Shown in pieces: positions 36,220 through 46,107 of a stretch of 64,000 nucleotides of DNA. The notes beneath the pieces are model-generated. The model saw only the letters and a program-made list of their open reading frames with translations, had not been told where the DNA came from and ran no database searches. A program made the position numbers and the translations under genes. This DNA is from Rothia nasimurium. GTDB taxonomy: Bacteria > Actinomycetota > Actinomycetes > Actinomycetales > Micrococcaceae. The stretch covers positions 124,001 through 188,000 of the forward strand of contig NZ_CAKMTJ010000001.1 of assembly GCF_928392795.1 (NCBI RefSeq), written 5' to 3'. Numbering within the stretch: the first letter of the stretch is position 1; each line of letters starts with the position of its first letter.

Positions 36220-36675
36220 ATGACCGACAAGACCACCCGCACCGAAGACCCCAACTACCGCGCCGTCACCGTCGAGCGGGTCGCCTCCCGCCACTACCGC
36301 GCCACCAACGCCAAGGGCGACACCCTCGACTTTGGCCAGGGCGAAGGCCTGCTCACCCCCGTCGAACTGCTCCTAGCCGCTATCGCTGGATGCTCCGCCA
36401 TCGACGTCGATGTGGTCACCGGCCGCAAATCAGAACCCGAAACCTTCACCGTGCACTCCTCAGGTCTACGCAAGGTCGACGAGAACAAGGCCGTTAGCCT
36501 CGACGACATCGAAGTCAGCTTCAACGTGCGCTTCCCCGCCACCGACGAGGGCGAAAAAGCCCGCTCCATGGTCGACCGCCTAATCAAACTCTCCGCCGAA
36601 AAAGACTGCACCGTCTCCCGCACCGTCGAACACGGCGCATCCGTCACCTTCATCAACGAAGATAAGCAGAGCTAA
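36220..36675 (+). CDS. OsmC-family protein
   Basis: 151 residues. OsmC/Ohr fold with the two redox cysteines in LLLAAIAGCSAIDVDVV and AEKDCTVSRTVEHG; the sequence lies nearer the general OsmC/YhfA group than Ohr. Predicted to reduce organic hydroperoxides with low-molecular-weight or lipoyl thiols in the cytosol. ATG 36220 with GGAAGAACC upstream. Confidence 0.9.
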   Translation: MTDKTTRTEDPNYRAVTVERVASRHYRATNAKGDTLDFGQGEGLLTPVELLLAAIAGCSAIDVDVVTGRKSEPETFTVHSSGLRKVDENKAVSLDDIEVSFNVRFPATDEGEKARSMVDRLIKLSAEKDCTVSRTVEHGASVTFINEDKQS

Positions 36676-36710
36676 ATCACGCTACCCACCCGGGGGTGCA
36701 GGGCGCTCGC

Positions 36711-36772
36711 GGTGGTAATCTAAAGTTTGTCTTATGCCCCCTAAGCAAAACTGTTGGGGGCTCATTACCACC
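36711..36772 (+). promoter_or_regulatory. Structured leader in front of the LysP-type permease gene
   Basis: Nested dyads GGTGGTAAT / ATTACCACC (36711-36719, 36764-36772) and GCCCCC / GGGGGC (36736-36741, 36756-36761), ending 18 nt before the ATG. Could be the OsmC terminator, a protein-binding site or a translation-control hairpin. There is no T-run directly after it. Confidence 0.5.
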
Positions 36773-36789
36773 GAAAGTAGCAGCACACT

Positions 36790-38268
36790 ATGTCTACTGA
36801 AGCGCAGTCTGCACCCACCGGGCAGACCAAAGAAGAGCTTAAGCGCGGCCTCGCCAGCCGCCACCTCTCCATGATCGCCATCGGCGGCGCCATCGGCACC
36901 GGCCTCTTTGTTGCCTCCGGCTCCACCATCGCAGAAGCCGGCCCCGGCGGCGCCCTGCTGGCCTACGCCCTGATCGGCATCATGGTGCTGCTCCTCATGC
37001 AGTCCCTGGGCGAAATGGCAGCAAACCTGCCCGTTGCAGGCTCCTTCCAGACCTTCGCCTCCCGCTACGTCTCAGACTCCTTCGGCTTCGCCATGGGCTG
37101 GAACTACTGGTTCAACTGGGCCATTACCGTGGCTGCTGAACTGGTGGCTGCTGGCGTCATTATGTCCTACTGGCTCCCCGGCGTCCCCGGCTGGGTCTGG
37201 GCAGGGGTCTTCCTGGCCATCATTCTGGGTATCAACGTGCTCTCGGCCCGCTCCTACGGCGAATCAGAGTTCTGGCTGGCTACCATCAAGGTGGTCACCG
37301 TTATCGTCTTCCTGATCGCTGGCGTCGCCATGATTTTCGGCATCCTGGGCAACCACGACAACGGTTTCGCTAACTGGACCGACGGCGAAGCACCCTTCAA
37401 GGGCGGCTTCCTCTCTGTCCTGGCTATCTTCATGGTCGCTGGTTTCTCCTTCCAGGGCACCGAGATGATCGGTGTTGCCGCGGGTGAATCTGAGAACCCC
37501 CGTCGCGACGTTCCCCGCGCCCTTAAGAGCGTTTTCTGGCGCATTATGCTCTTCTACATCGGTGCTATCGCTATTATCGGTACCCTGATTCCCTACACCA
37601 GCCCCAACCTGCTGCGGGCCGACGCCACCGATATCGCCTACTCACCTTTCACCATGGTCTTTGAGAACCTGGGCGTTGCTTTTGCCGCTTCGGTGATGAA
37701 CGCCGTCATTCTGACCGCGATTCTCTCGGCCGGTAACTCGGGCCTCTACGTTTCATCCCGTATGCTCTACGCCCTGGCGCTGGAGGGGCGTGCTCCTAAG
37801 ATTTTTGCCCGCGTGAACTCCCGCGGTATCCCCATGCCCGCCCTACTCATGACTGCCGCTATCGGCCTCTTCGGTTTCGTCTCAGCTATCGTGGGTGAGG
37901 GCTCGGCCTACACCTGGCTGATCAATATCTCCGGTCTGTCGGGCTTTATCACCTGGGTGGGCGTGGCTATCTGTCACTACCGCTTCCGCCGCGCCTACGT
38001 GGCCCAGGGTAACGATGTGAACGACCTGCCCTACAAGGCTCCGCTCTTCCCCATTGGCCCTATCGTTGCGCTGCTGATGTGTCTGATGGTGATTGCTGGC
38101 CAGAACTACAACGCTATCTTCGCTGGCCACTGGTTCGAGGTTGTCTCGGCCTACATTGGCCTGCCCATCATTATTGGCGTGTGGCTGGTGCACAAGCTGG
38201 TGACCGGTTCAAAGACTATCCCGCTCAAGGACGTCGACGTCTCAGGTATCGAGGTTTCAGGCAAGTAA
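36790..38268 (+). CDS. APC-family amino acid permease, LysP-like
   Basis: 492 residues, twelve helices. Amino-acid permease consensus: LKRGLASRHLSMIAIGGAIGTGLFVASG, then LAYALIGIMVLLLMQSLGEMAAN. The segment FSFQGTEMIGVAAGESENPRRDVPRALKSV is typical of lysine-type permeases. Imports a basic or other amino acid with protons; the exact substrate is not certain. ATG 36790, preceded by a GC-rich nested hairpin. Confidence 0.85.
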   Translation: MSTEAQSAPTGQTKEELKRGLASRHLSMIAIGGAIGTGLFVASGSTIAEAGPGGALLAYALIGIMVLLLMQSLGEMAANLPVAGSFQTFASRYVSDSFGFAMGWNYWFNWAITVAAELVAAGVIMSYWLPGVPGWVWAGVFLAIILGINVLSARSYGESEFWLATIKVVTVIVFLIAGVAMIFGILGNHDNGFANWTDGEAPFKGGFLSVLAIFMVAGFSFQGTEMIGVAAGESENPRRDVPRALKSVFWRIMLFYIGAIAIIGTLIPYTSPNLLRADATDIAYSPFTMVFENLGVAFAASVMNAVILTAILSAGNSGLYVSSRMLYALALEGRAPKIFARVNSRGIPMPALLMTAAIGLFGFVSAIVGEGSAYTWLINISGLSGFITWVGVAICHYRFRRAYVAQGNDVNDLPYKAPLFPIGPIVALLMCLMVIAGQNYNAIFAGHWFEVVSAYIGLPIIIGVWLVHKLVTGSKTIPLKDVDVSGIEVSGK

Positions 38269-38285
38269 GTTACTTGTGAGGAACA

Positions 38286-38322
38286 GGGAGGGCACCGGGG
38301 TTTTCCGGGGCCCTCCCTTTTT
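38286..38322 (+). terminator. Intrinsic terminator of the permease gene
   Basis: GGGAGGGC(A)CCGG-GGTTTT-CCGGGGCCCTCCC, then TTTTTG. Confidence 0.88.
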
Positions 38323-38513
38323 GTATACCCAGGTGCATTGACTCCGGTTTGTACCAGCCCCTGCCCACTTAGAGACCGAATTCTGAACACTGCGTGGTAC
38401 AAAGTCGTCTGGTCAGGACGCGGACGCCTGTGAGAGGGGGAGTGCGCCGGGCTAGAATGGTGTGGTTTGGTTTTGTTCTCTTGTACGTGTTCTGGGTTGA
38501 AAGGTGTGGCCGC

Positions 38514-39134
38514 GTGGCTAAGCTCTATTTCCGTTTTGGTGCCATGAATTCGGGTAAGTCGACTGCGCTGTTGCAGGCTGCCCATAACTATGAGGAGCGG
38601 GGCCAGCGCGTGCTGCTGGCTAAGCCGCAGGTTGATACTAAGGGCGATACTGAGATTGTGTCCCGCCTGGGCGTGACTCGCCAGGCTGATTTTTTGGTGG
38701 GGGCGGACGACTCTGTGCGCGAGCTCTTCCATTCTGCTGCTGAGCCTAATGCCGATGATAACCGTATGCACTGGCATCTGCCGGTCTCTTGTCTGCTGGT
38801 GGATGAGGCCCAGTTTTTGACTGCTGAGCAGGTGGATGACCTGATGCGGATTGCGGTGGTAGAGAACGTGCCGGTGATGTGTTACGGCATTCGTACGGAC
38901 TTTAGGACGCGGGCTTTCCCCGGCTCTGCCCGCCTACTGGAGATCGCCCATACGCTTGAAGAGCTCAAGACTATTTGCCGGTGCGGACGGAAGGCGCTCT
39001 TTAACGGCCGTACCGTTGATGGAAAGTTTGTTTTTGCCGGTGACCAGGTGGCTATTGACGGCGTGCATGTGGGCTATGAGTCGCTCTGCCCCACCTGCTA
39101 CCTGGAGGAATCGGACGGCAAACTCTACCAATAG
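38514..39134 (+). CDS. tdk: Thymidine kinase
   Basis: 206 residues, type II thymidine kinase salvaging thymidine to dTMP. P-loop FRFGAMNSGKSTALLQ; DEAQFL Walker B; lasso/zinc site CRCGRKA and CPTCY; thymidine contact in MCYGIRTDFRTRAFPGS. GTG 38514 (VAKLYFRFG) is the family start. The stop codon is TAG made from TA of tdk plus the first G of the adjacent insertion sequence; because the target duplication is ATA followed by G, the original stop was also TAG, so the protein is intact. Confidence 0.95.
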   Translation: MAKLYFRFGAMNSGKSTALLQAAHNYEERGQRVLLAKPQVDTKGDTEIVSRLGVTRQADFLVGADDSVRELFHSAAEPNADDNRMHWHLPVSCLLVDEAQFLTAEQVDDLMRIAVVENVPVMCYGIRTDFRTRAFPGSARLLEIAHTLEELKTICRCGRKALFNGRTVDGKFVFAGDQVAIDGVHVGYESLCPTCYLEESDGKLYQ

Positions 39135-40036
39135 AGGCTTATTCAAAAGTAGACACGCACCCCACACCCACCAACTAGACAACGGCCCCACCCGCGGCAA
39201 AAATATGAGCGTTAAATCTCTACAAATAACCTCAAGCCATACCGGACAAGACCGTTGCTACACCAGCGTACAACCGGCCTCACAGCCACGCAATTCGCCA
39301 CACTACACACAGCCCTCACCCATCACCTCACCTGGTCAAAACCAGGCGGAAGACCACCAGCGCTAACCCTCACCCAAGCCCTCAAAATCACCCTGCTCTA
39401 CCACCGCCACAACCTCACCGAAGAACTCCTCGCAGAACTTTTTACTGTCTCTCAATCGACAGTCTCACGAGCTATCAACACCATCGAAAAGGCCCTGGAG
39501 AAGATTCTCACTCCGCTGACTCAGCCTTTGAAAGAAAGCCTCAAAGCACCCGGGTCCTTAGTAGTTGACGGGACTCTGATACCCACGTGGAATTGGCGTT
39601 CACTTGGTAAAACAAATTTCTCTGGAAAGCACAAACGAGCCGGATTCAACCACCAAGTCATTTGCACCTTGGATGGAAAGTTGCTGGCTATCACAGACCC
39701 GGTGCCCGGGGCCAGGCATGATGCTTACGCCTTCAAACATCATGGCTTGGAAAGATATCTTGATGAGAGCACTGTGGCTGATAAGGGCTATATCGGGTTG
39801 GGGTTGGCTACCCCGGCCAGGCGCAAGCCGGGTCAACGGCTGAGTCGGGAGCAGAGGCGGAATAATCGGGTGCTGAATCGGCTGCGGTCGGTGGTGGAGC
39901 GGGTTATCGCTCACATCAAGACTTGGCGGATTCTTCATACGGGGTTTAGGCGGCCGTTGGGGTTGTATGGGCGGGTGTTTGCGGTGGTGCGGGGGTTGGT
40001 GTTTTTGGCTGCGGGTGGGACTTTTGAATAAGCCTC
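39134..40036 (+). mobile_element. Complete IS5-family (DDE_Tnp_4) insertion sequence, 903 bp
   Basis: Perfect 17-bp terminal inverted repeats GAGGCTTATTCAAAAGT (39134-39150) and ACTTTTGAATAAGCCTC (40020-40036), flanked by a 3-bp duplication ATA (39131-39133, 40037-40039). One transposase gene fills the inside, and its stop codon lies within the right repeat. Size, GAG-type ends and 3-bp duplication fit the IS1031/IS427 side of IS5. Inserted at the tdk stop, at the edge of the AT-rich defence locus. Confidence 0.92.
39255..40031 (+). CDS. IS5-family transposase (DDE_Tnp_4)
   Basis: 258 residues. An N-terminal helix-turn-helix (LTEELLAELFTVSQSTVSRAINTIEKAL) is followed by the DDE catalytic domain: first Asp in LVVDGTLIPT, second in VADKGYIGLG, Glu in VVERVIAHIKTWRIL. 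TTG 39255 is the only plausible start; an in-frame stop lies at 39213 and no ATG or GTG comes between. Full length with no frameshift, so the element may still be active. The last codons and TAA lie inside the right terminal repeat. Confidence 0.9.
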   Translation: MLHQRTTGLTATQFATLHTALTHHLTWSKPGGRPPALTLTQALKITLLYHRHNLTEELLAELFTVSQSTVSRAINTIEKALEKILTPLTQPLKESLKAPGSLVVDGTLIPTWNWRSLGKTNFSGKHKRAGFNHQVICTLDGKLLAITDPVPGARHDAYAFKHHGLERYLDESTVADKGYIGLGLATPARRKPGQRLSREQRRNNRVLNRLRSVVERVIAHIKTWRILHTGFRRPLGLYGRVFAVVRGLVFLAAGGTFE

Positions 40037-40403
40037 ATAGTCTGTATAGGTTGTGCCGCTATTACCATAGATATTGGAAATAATAGCTGAAAAGTCCGCA
40101 CCCATACCACATGTTGAAAATTCTATACCCTCACAATATACGTTTCTCTTACTAATACCGCATCAGCAACGATTCACTATAACTCGCTCTTCACTGAGTG
40201 ATTACCAAAGTAGTGGGTTGACGCTTCTGCATATTAGCACAAAATATATGAGGAGAATGGAACTTATAGCAGTAAATTTCCATCCTCCTCAATAGCAACA
40301 GGTATCCTACAATAAGTTAGTTATTTGCATAATGGCGATTTCTATGATTCTGAATTAAATTAATAGAGAATTAAAATATTTTGTTTTGAAAAACTTTTAC
40401 TCG
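40037..40403. other. AT-rich non-coding gap between the insertion sequence and the PARIS operon
   Basis: Composition drops sharply after the insertion sequence. A 73-codon open frame at 40074-40295 has no ribosome-binding site or recognisable product. No repeat, tRNA or clear terminator is visible. Probably the far end of the acquired defence segment. Confidence 0.5.
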
Positions 40404-41291
40404 CTATTTTCGCTCACACCTAAGCAAATGTACACCAATAAAACTCTCCATCTCTTGAATTACACTTAGATTTAATAAATGTGGGCAATCAACTAATGAA
40501 ACTATTGACTGTGGAGTTGTTGTGGGATTTGCAATACCATGCATTTGAAGTGATTTGGATAAACAGGACAGTAATGTATGATCACCAATATATTTTTCGA
40601 TATCTGAAAAATTAAAGCTTGAAATATTGTTTTCGATATATTCTATAAAATCTGAAATATCATGAAATTCTTCTAGATTATGGTCGCTGTCTCCGCATCC
40701 AGATATAACATATGACTTAAAAGTTTCGAATACGGAAAGCGGTGAGTCCACTTTTTGAATCATCTTTTCACCGAGCTTGATATTCATTTTTATAATACGA
40801 ATATATATTTCGAAAAGTGTTGCCGTGGATGCAATCAACATGGCAGTGTTGATAACTGAATCGATATCTATGGTTGGAGGTAAAATTGACTCTTTTTCCT
40901 TGCTGTTTTTATGGTATTTCCGTGAGTTCGAGACGATGGACTTTCTGATGAGCTCTTTATTACGGAGTAAAATTTCAGAAAAAAAGTCATGAAAGCTAGT
41001 AAGCTTTATTTCGGGGAATACTTGAGATGAAAATATCCCATCGAAATCGCGATCTACAAATCCTGAAAACTTAATATTAGGGCGGTTGTTAATTATTATT
41101 TCTCTGGCTTTAAAAACTTCATTTTTACCGCCTACAGAAATCAATTTTATTTTAGGAGATGCATGGTCGAAGATTGCATCAAACTCAAATTCCCCCTCAG
41201 TAAAAATAGGTATTTGACCAGTGGCTTCGTAGTTCATAATAGCCGAATTTATTATTGAATCTAATGTACTTTTCATTTTAATTTTTTTCAT
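40404..41291 (-). CDS. ariB: DUF4435 TOPRIM-like effector, PARIS system AriB
   Basis: 295 residues. DUF4435 features near the N-terminus are PIFTEGEFEFDAIFD (acidic E32; E27 if Met6 is the start), ISVGGKNEVFKA and FVDRDFDG (D80, D82, D84), the metal-binding acids of a TOPRIM-like nuclease. A helical C-terminal domain follows. In characterised PARIS systems AriB is held by AriA and, when a phage anti-restriction protein is sensed, is released and cleaves a tRNA to stop growth. It overlaps the ariA 3' end by 14 nt. Very AT-rich compared with its neighbours, so horizontally acquired. Assigned from motifs and gene pairing; not tested by search. Confidence 0.78.
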   Translation of the reverse strand: MKKIKMKSTLDSIINSAIMNYEATGQIPIFTEGEFEFDAIFDHASPKIKLISVGGKNEVFKAREIIINNRPNIKFSGFVDRDFDGIFSSQVFPEIKLTSFHDFFSEILLRNKELIRKSIVSNSRKYHKNSKEKESILPPTIDIDSVINTAMLIASTATLFEIYIRIIKMNIKLGEKMIQKVDSPLSVFETFKSYVISGCGDSDHNLEEFHDISDFIEYIENNISSFNFSDIEKYIGDHTLLSCLSKSLQMHGIANPTTTPQSIVSLVDCPHLLNLSVIQEMESFIGVHLLRCERK

Positions 41292-42693
41292 CCCATCGGA
41301 GATTGCTTTCGCCTAAACGCTGTGCTAAGTACATATGATTGTCAATAATTTGAGGAGAGTGAGTCGCTACTAAAAACTTAAATTTTGAAACTTCTGAAAT
41401 ATCCAATACGTCGGGAATAAATTTATACTGCCATGAGACGTGTAGAGAAATCTCAGGTTCATCGATAAGTACAAGTGTTCCTGGCTGGACATTAAAAATA
41501 AGTTCCGCCATCAAAATTATTTCGTGTTGCTCTCCTGAAGAGAGAGACTGTAAGGGTATGTTGGTATCGTTGGATTTTGTTAGTAGTATTCCTTTTTTGG
41601 GATCAATAGATATTTTTTTATTGCTAAGACGCTCGTTGATAATTCGAGTAAAAAGCTCGATTTTATCTACAAGGTTACTGAATGGGGCTAACTTTTGTTC
41701 GTTATCATCAAGATATATTTGTAGAAGAGTAATATCAGAGGGATTTAATTCACGTTCTGGAAGACTAATGCTGGTAAGCCTGTCTTTGTTGGGAATAATT
41801 TTTTCAAGTCGGTCCCTGAGGCTCATTTGAGAATCATATCTTTTACGAACATCTGATTCACTCGGAAGATTCCTCATCGTTCCACCTGACAATACACGCG
41901 AAGGAAATGTTCTTTCCAATTTTTGTGAAATTAGAGAATTTTCTCTTTGAGCTTCTCTAATCTTTTCAACTATTGTAAAAGATATCTGTTCTATCTTCGT
42001 TTCGTTATGACCATATGGCCTAAGTCCATGAATTCCTCTTTTTCCAGAAAACGTATTAAATTTTCCGTCATATATTTTTAATCGCTGCGTCTCAATTAGG
42101 TGGATAGCGTCAGGGTTAAATTTAATTTTTGATTCTGTAAATCGATTCTCGGAACTATTTTCTATAGATGGTCTTTTGTGTTCGTACATTTCTAAAATCT
42201 CACTTGTTGAACGAACCTCTCCATCAAAATTATCCCTCCAAGCAGAGTCATTAATCCTATTCCAGGATGTGTTATCTTCAATCCAGTCAATGAGCGGTTT
42301 CTGATCTGCTTCTTCCCATTTATATATTTCATTTAGACTCGAATCATATACGATAATCGCATTGCTTGATTCGAAGTGATTAAAATCTTTTGATCGTGGC
42401 GCTTTGATTAAAGATTCAGATGAGGTGATTTCGAGTTTATCGGAATCAAATCCTTTTTCGAATTTTGAAAATATTATTTCTGATCCATCAGAATACTGAA
42501 TCAGAGCGTCTTTGAAAGCAATTGTTGATAGCTTTGAAAAATTTCCAGATACTATAAGTTTTGAAATCTCTAGTAATGTGGTTTTACCGACGCCGTTTGG
42601 TCCGTAGATAATTGTGAGTTTTTGGTTTAAATTAATGGAGTGTGTATATTCACCATATAGCTCACTGATCGTTATTTTTGTTATCTGTTTCAT
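41278..42693 (-). CDS. ariA: ABC-type AAA ATPase, PARIS system AriA
   Basis: 471 residues, SMC/OLD-like ATPase: Walker A YGPNGVGKTT (30-39), a long central insert, signature LQSLSSGEQHEIIL, Walker B TLVLIDEPEISLH and switch histidine ATHSPQII. It lacks its own TOPRIM domain, which is instead supplied by the overlapping ariB, the arrangement that defines two-gene PARIS. AriA forms the sensor scaffold that recognises anti-restriction proteins such as Ocr. ATG 42693 has AGAGGAA close upstream, and an AT-rich promoter region lies before it. Composition about one-third GC, unlike the flanks. Confidence 0.82.
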   Translation of the reverse strand: MKQITKITISELYGEYTHSINLNQKLTIIYGPNGVGKTTLLEISKLIVSGNFSKLSTIAFKDALIQYSDGSEIIFSKFEKGFDSDKLEITSSESLIKAPRSKDFNHFESSNAIIVYDSSLNEIYKWEEADQKPLIDWIEDNTSWNRINDSAWRDNFDGEVRSTSEILEMYEHKRPSIENSSENRFTESKIKFNPDAIHLIETQRLKIYDGKFNTFSGKRGIHGLRPYGHNETKIEQISFTIVEKIREAQRENSLISQKLERTFPSRVLSGGTMRNLPSESDVRKRYDSQMSLRDRLEKIIPNKDRLTSISLPERELNPSDITLLQIYLDDNEQKLAPFSNLVDKIELFTRIINERLSNKKISIDPKKGILLTKSNDTNIPLQSLSSGEQHEIILMAELIFNVQPGTLVLIDEPEISLHVSWQYKFIPDVLDISEVSKFKFLVATHSPQIIDNHMYLAQRLGESNLRWDEKN

Positions 42694-42788
42694 TTTTCCT
42701 CTGAATTAGTAGGTGGTATATTAAATATTTTTTAATATTTTTTATTCATGTATTTTGGAATAATTTTATCCTTGAGTATAGAAAACTT

Positions 42789-42828
42789 GTGGGGGGCTGA
42801 GGTTATTCATAGACCTCAGCCCCCCCAC
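42789..42828 (-). terminator. Terminator of icd
   Basis: GTGGGGGGCTGAGGT pairs with ACCTCAGCCCCCCCAC (one bulged C). On the minus strand the stem is followed by AAGTTTTC. It marks the border between host sequence and the AT-rich defence segment. Confidence 0.85.
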
Positions 42829-42838
42829 AGGGGTGATA

Positions 42839-45094
<2,256 letters not shown>

Positions 45095-45187
45095 TCATTT
45101 CCAAGAATACAACGATGTGCCAGCGCTCACTAAATAAGAAGTGCCTGTGTGACAAGATAAATCGGCTACTGAGATAGGGTTACTGAT

Positions 45188-46039
45188 ATGAGTACCGATA
45201 CTTCAGCCCCGATTGTTGTTTCTGCACTTGTCATTCGTAATTCCTTGGGCGAGGTGCTTACCGTTCGCAAACGCAGCACCACAGGGTTCATGCTTCCCGG
45301 CGGTAAACCTGAGCCGGGTGAAACCGCCGAAGAAACCGCTCGCCGCGAAGCTGCCGAGGAACTGGGCCTTGTTCTCGACAGCTATTCCTTGATGAATGTG
45401 GGTACCTACCAGGCGGCGGCCCTCAACGAAGCGGGGCGAACCGTCCGCGCCCATGTTTACCTCTTGGTAACTGCCGGGGGTGTTGCTGATCTGGAGCAGG
45501 CCGCGCCCAGCGCTGAAATTGAGGAAATCCGGTGGGTTCACCCCGACCCTGCGCGTGATGACCATAGCAACCAGGCTCCGCTGAATACTCAGCATATTTT
45601 CCCGCTGCTCACCGGCGATGATTTTGAGGACGCGGACGCCCCGGTTAGCGTGGCCCAGTATCGAGACCTAGAGGCAAAAGTCGCTGAACTTCAAAACCTG
45701 GTAGATACCCTGTACATGCAGGTGGAATTTCAGAGCCGCTTTAGCTATCAGGCGGTCTGCGCTCGTGCCGCGATCAAAGGCCGCAACCTCTTTGCACTTA
45801 ACACCGCTTTGGGTATTTGCCGTGACCGTATCCACGGTGCACCGCACATCATCTTTGGGGCGGCAGCCGCGGAAGAAGCCCCTATTTTAACGGCGGCAGT
45901 AGAGCAACCTCTGAACACAAGGGAAGACCTTCTGGCCATTATTCGGGTTCTTGCCCCGCACCACGCAGAGCAGGTTCTAGATGCCTACCTTGGTGCAGGT
46001 ATGGACGACGGAACTTTTGCTCGTTTGCCTGTCAGCTAG
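45188..46039 (+). CDS. Nudix hydrolase with extra C-terminal coiled-coil domain
   Basis: 283 residues, about twice a minimal Nudix protein. Residues ~8-150 are a Nudix domain with box GGKPEPGETAEETARREAAEELG. A helical segment (YRDLEAKVAELQNLVDTLYMQVEFQSRFSYQ, ~158-188) and a ~95-residue C-terminal part with no recognised family follow. The long coiled coil suggests dimerisation or partner binding. Divergent from icd; no operon partner. The substrate is unknown. Confidence 0.82.
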   Translation: MSTDTSAPIVVSALVIRNSLGEVLTVRKRSTTGFMLPGGKPEPGETAEETARREAAEELGLVLDSYSLMNVGTYQAAALNEAGRTVRAHVYLLVTAGGVADLEQAAPSAEIEEIRWVHPDPARDDHSNQAPLNTQHIFPLLTGDDFEDADAPVSVAQYRDLEAKVAELQNLVDTLYMQVEFQSRFSYQAVCARAAIKGRNLFALNTALGICRDRIHGAPHIIFGAAAAEEAPILTAAVEQPLNTREDLLAIIRVLAPHHAEQVLDAYLGAGMDDGTFARLPVS

Positions 46040-46107
46040 GAGCAATGTTAAGAAGGGGAGGGTAATACGCTATCACCTCAACAGGTGCTGGTGATACCGT
46101 AGAACCT

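Noticed and set aside
40074-40295. 73-codon open frame between the insertion sequence and ariB
   Set aside because: No ribosome-binding site, AT-rich random-looking product, no recognisable domain.
41278-42693. OLD-family nuclease or Gabija GajA
   Set aside because: No C-terminal TOPRIM domain in the ATPase; the acids are in the separate overlapping DUF4435 gene.
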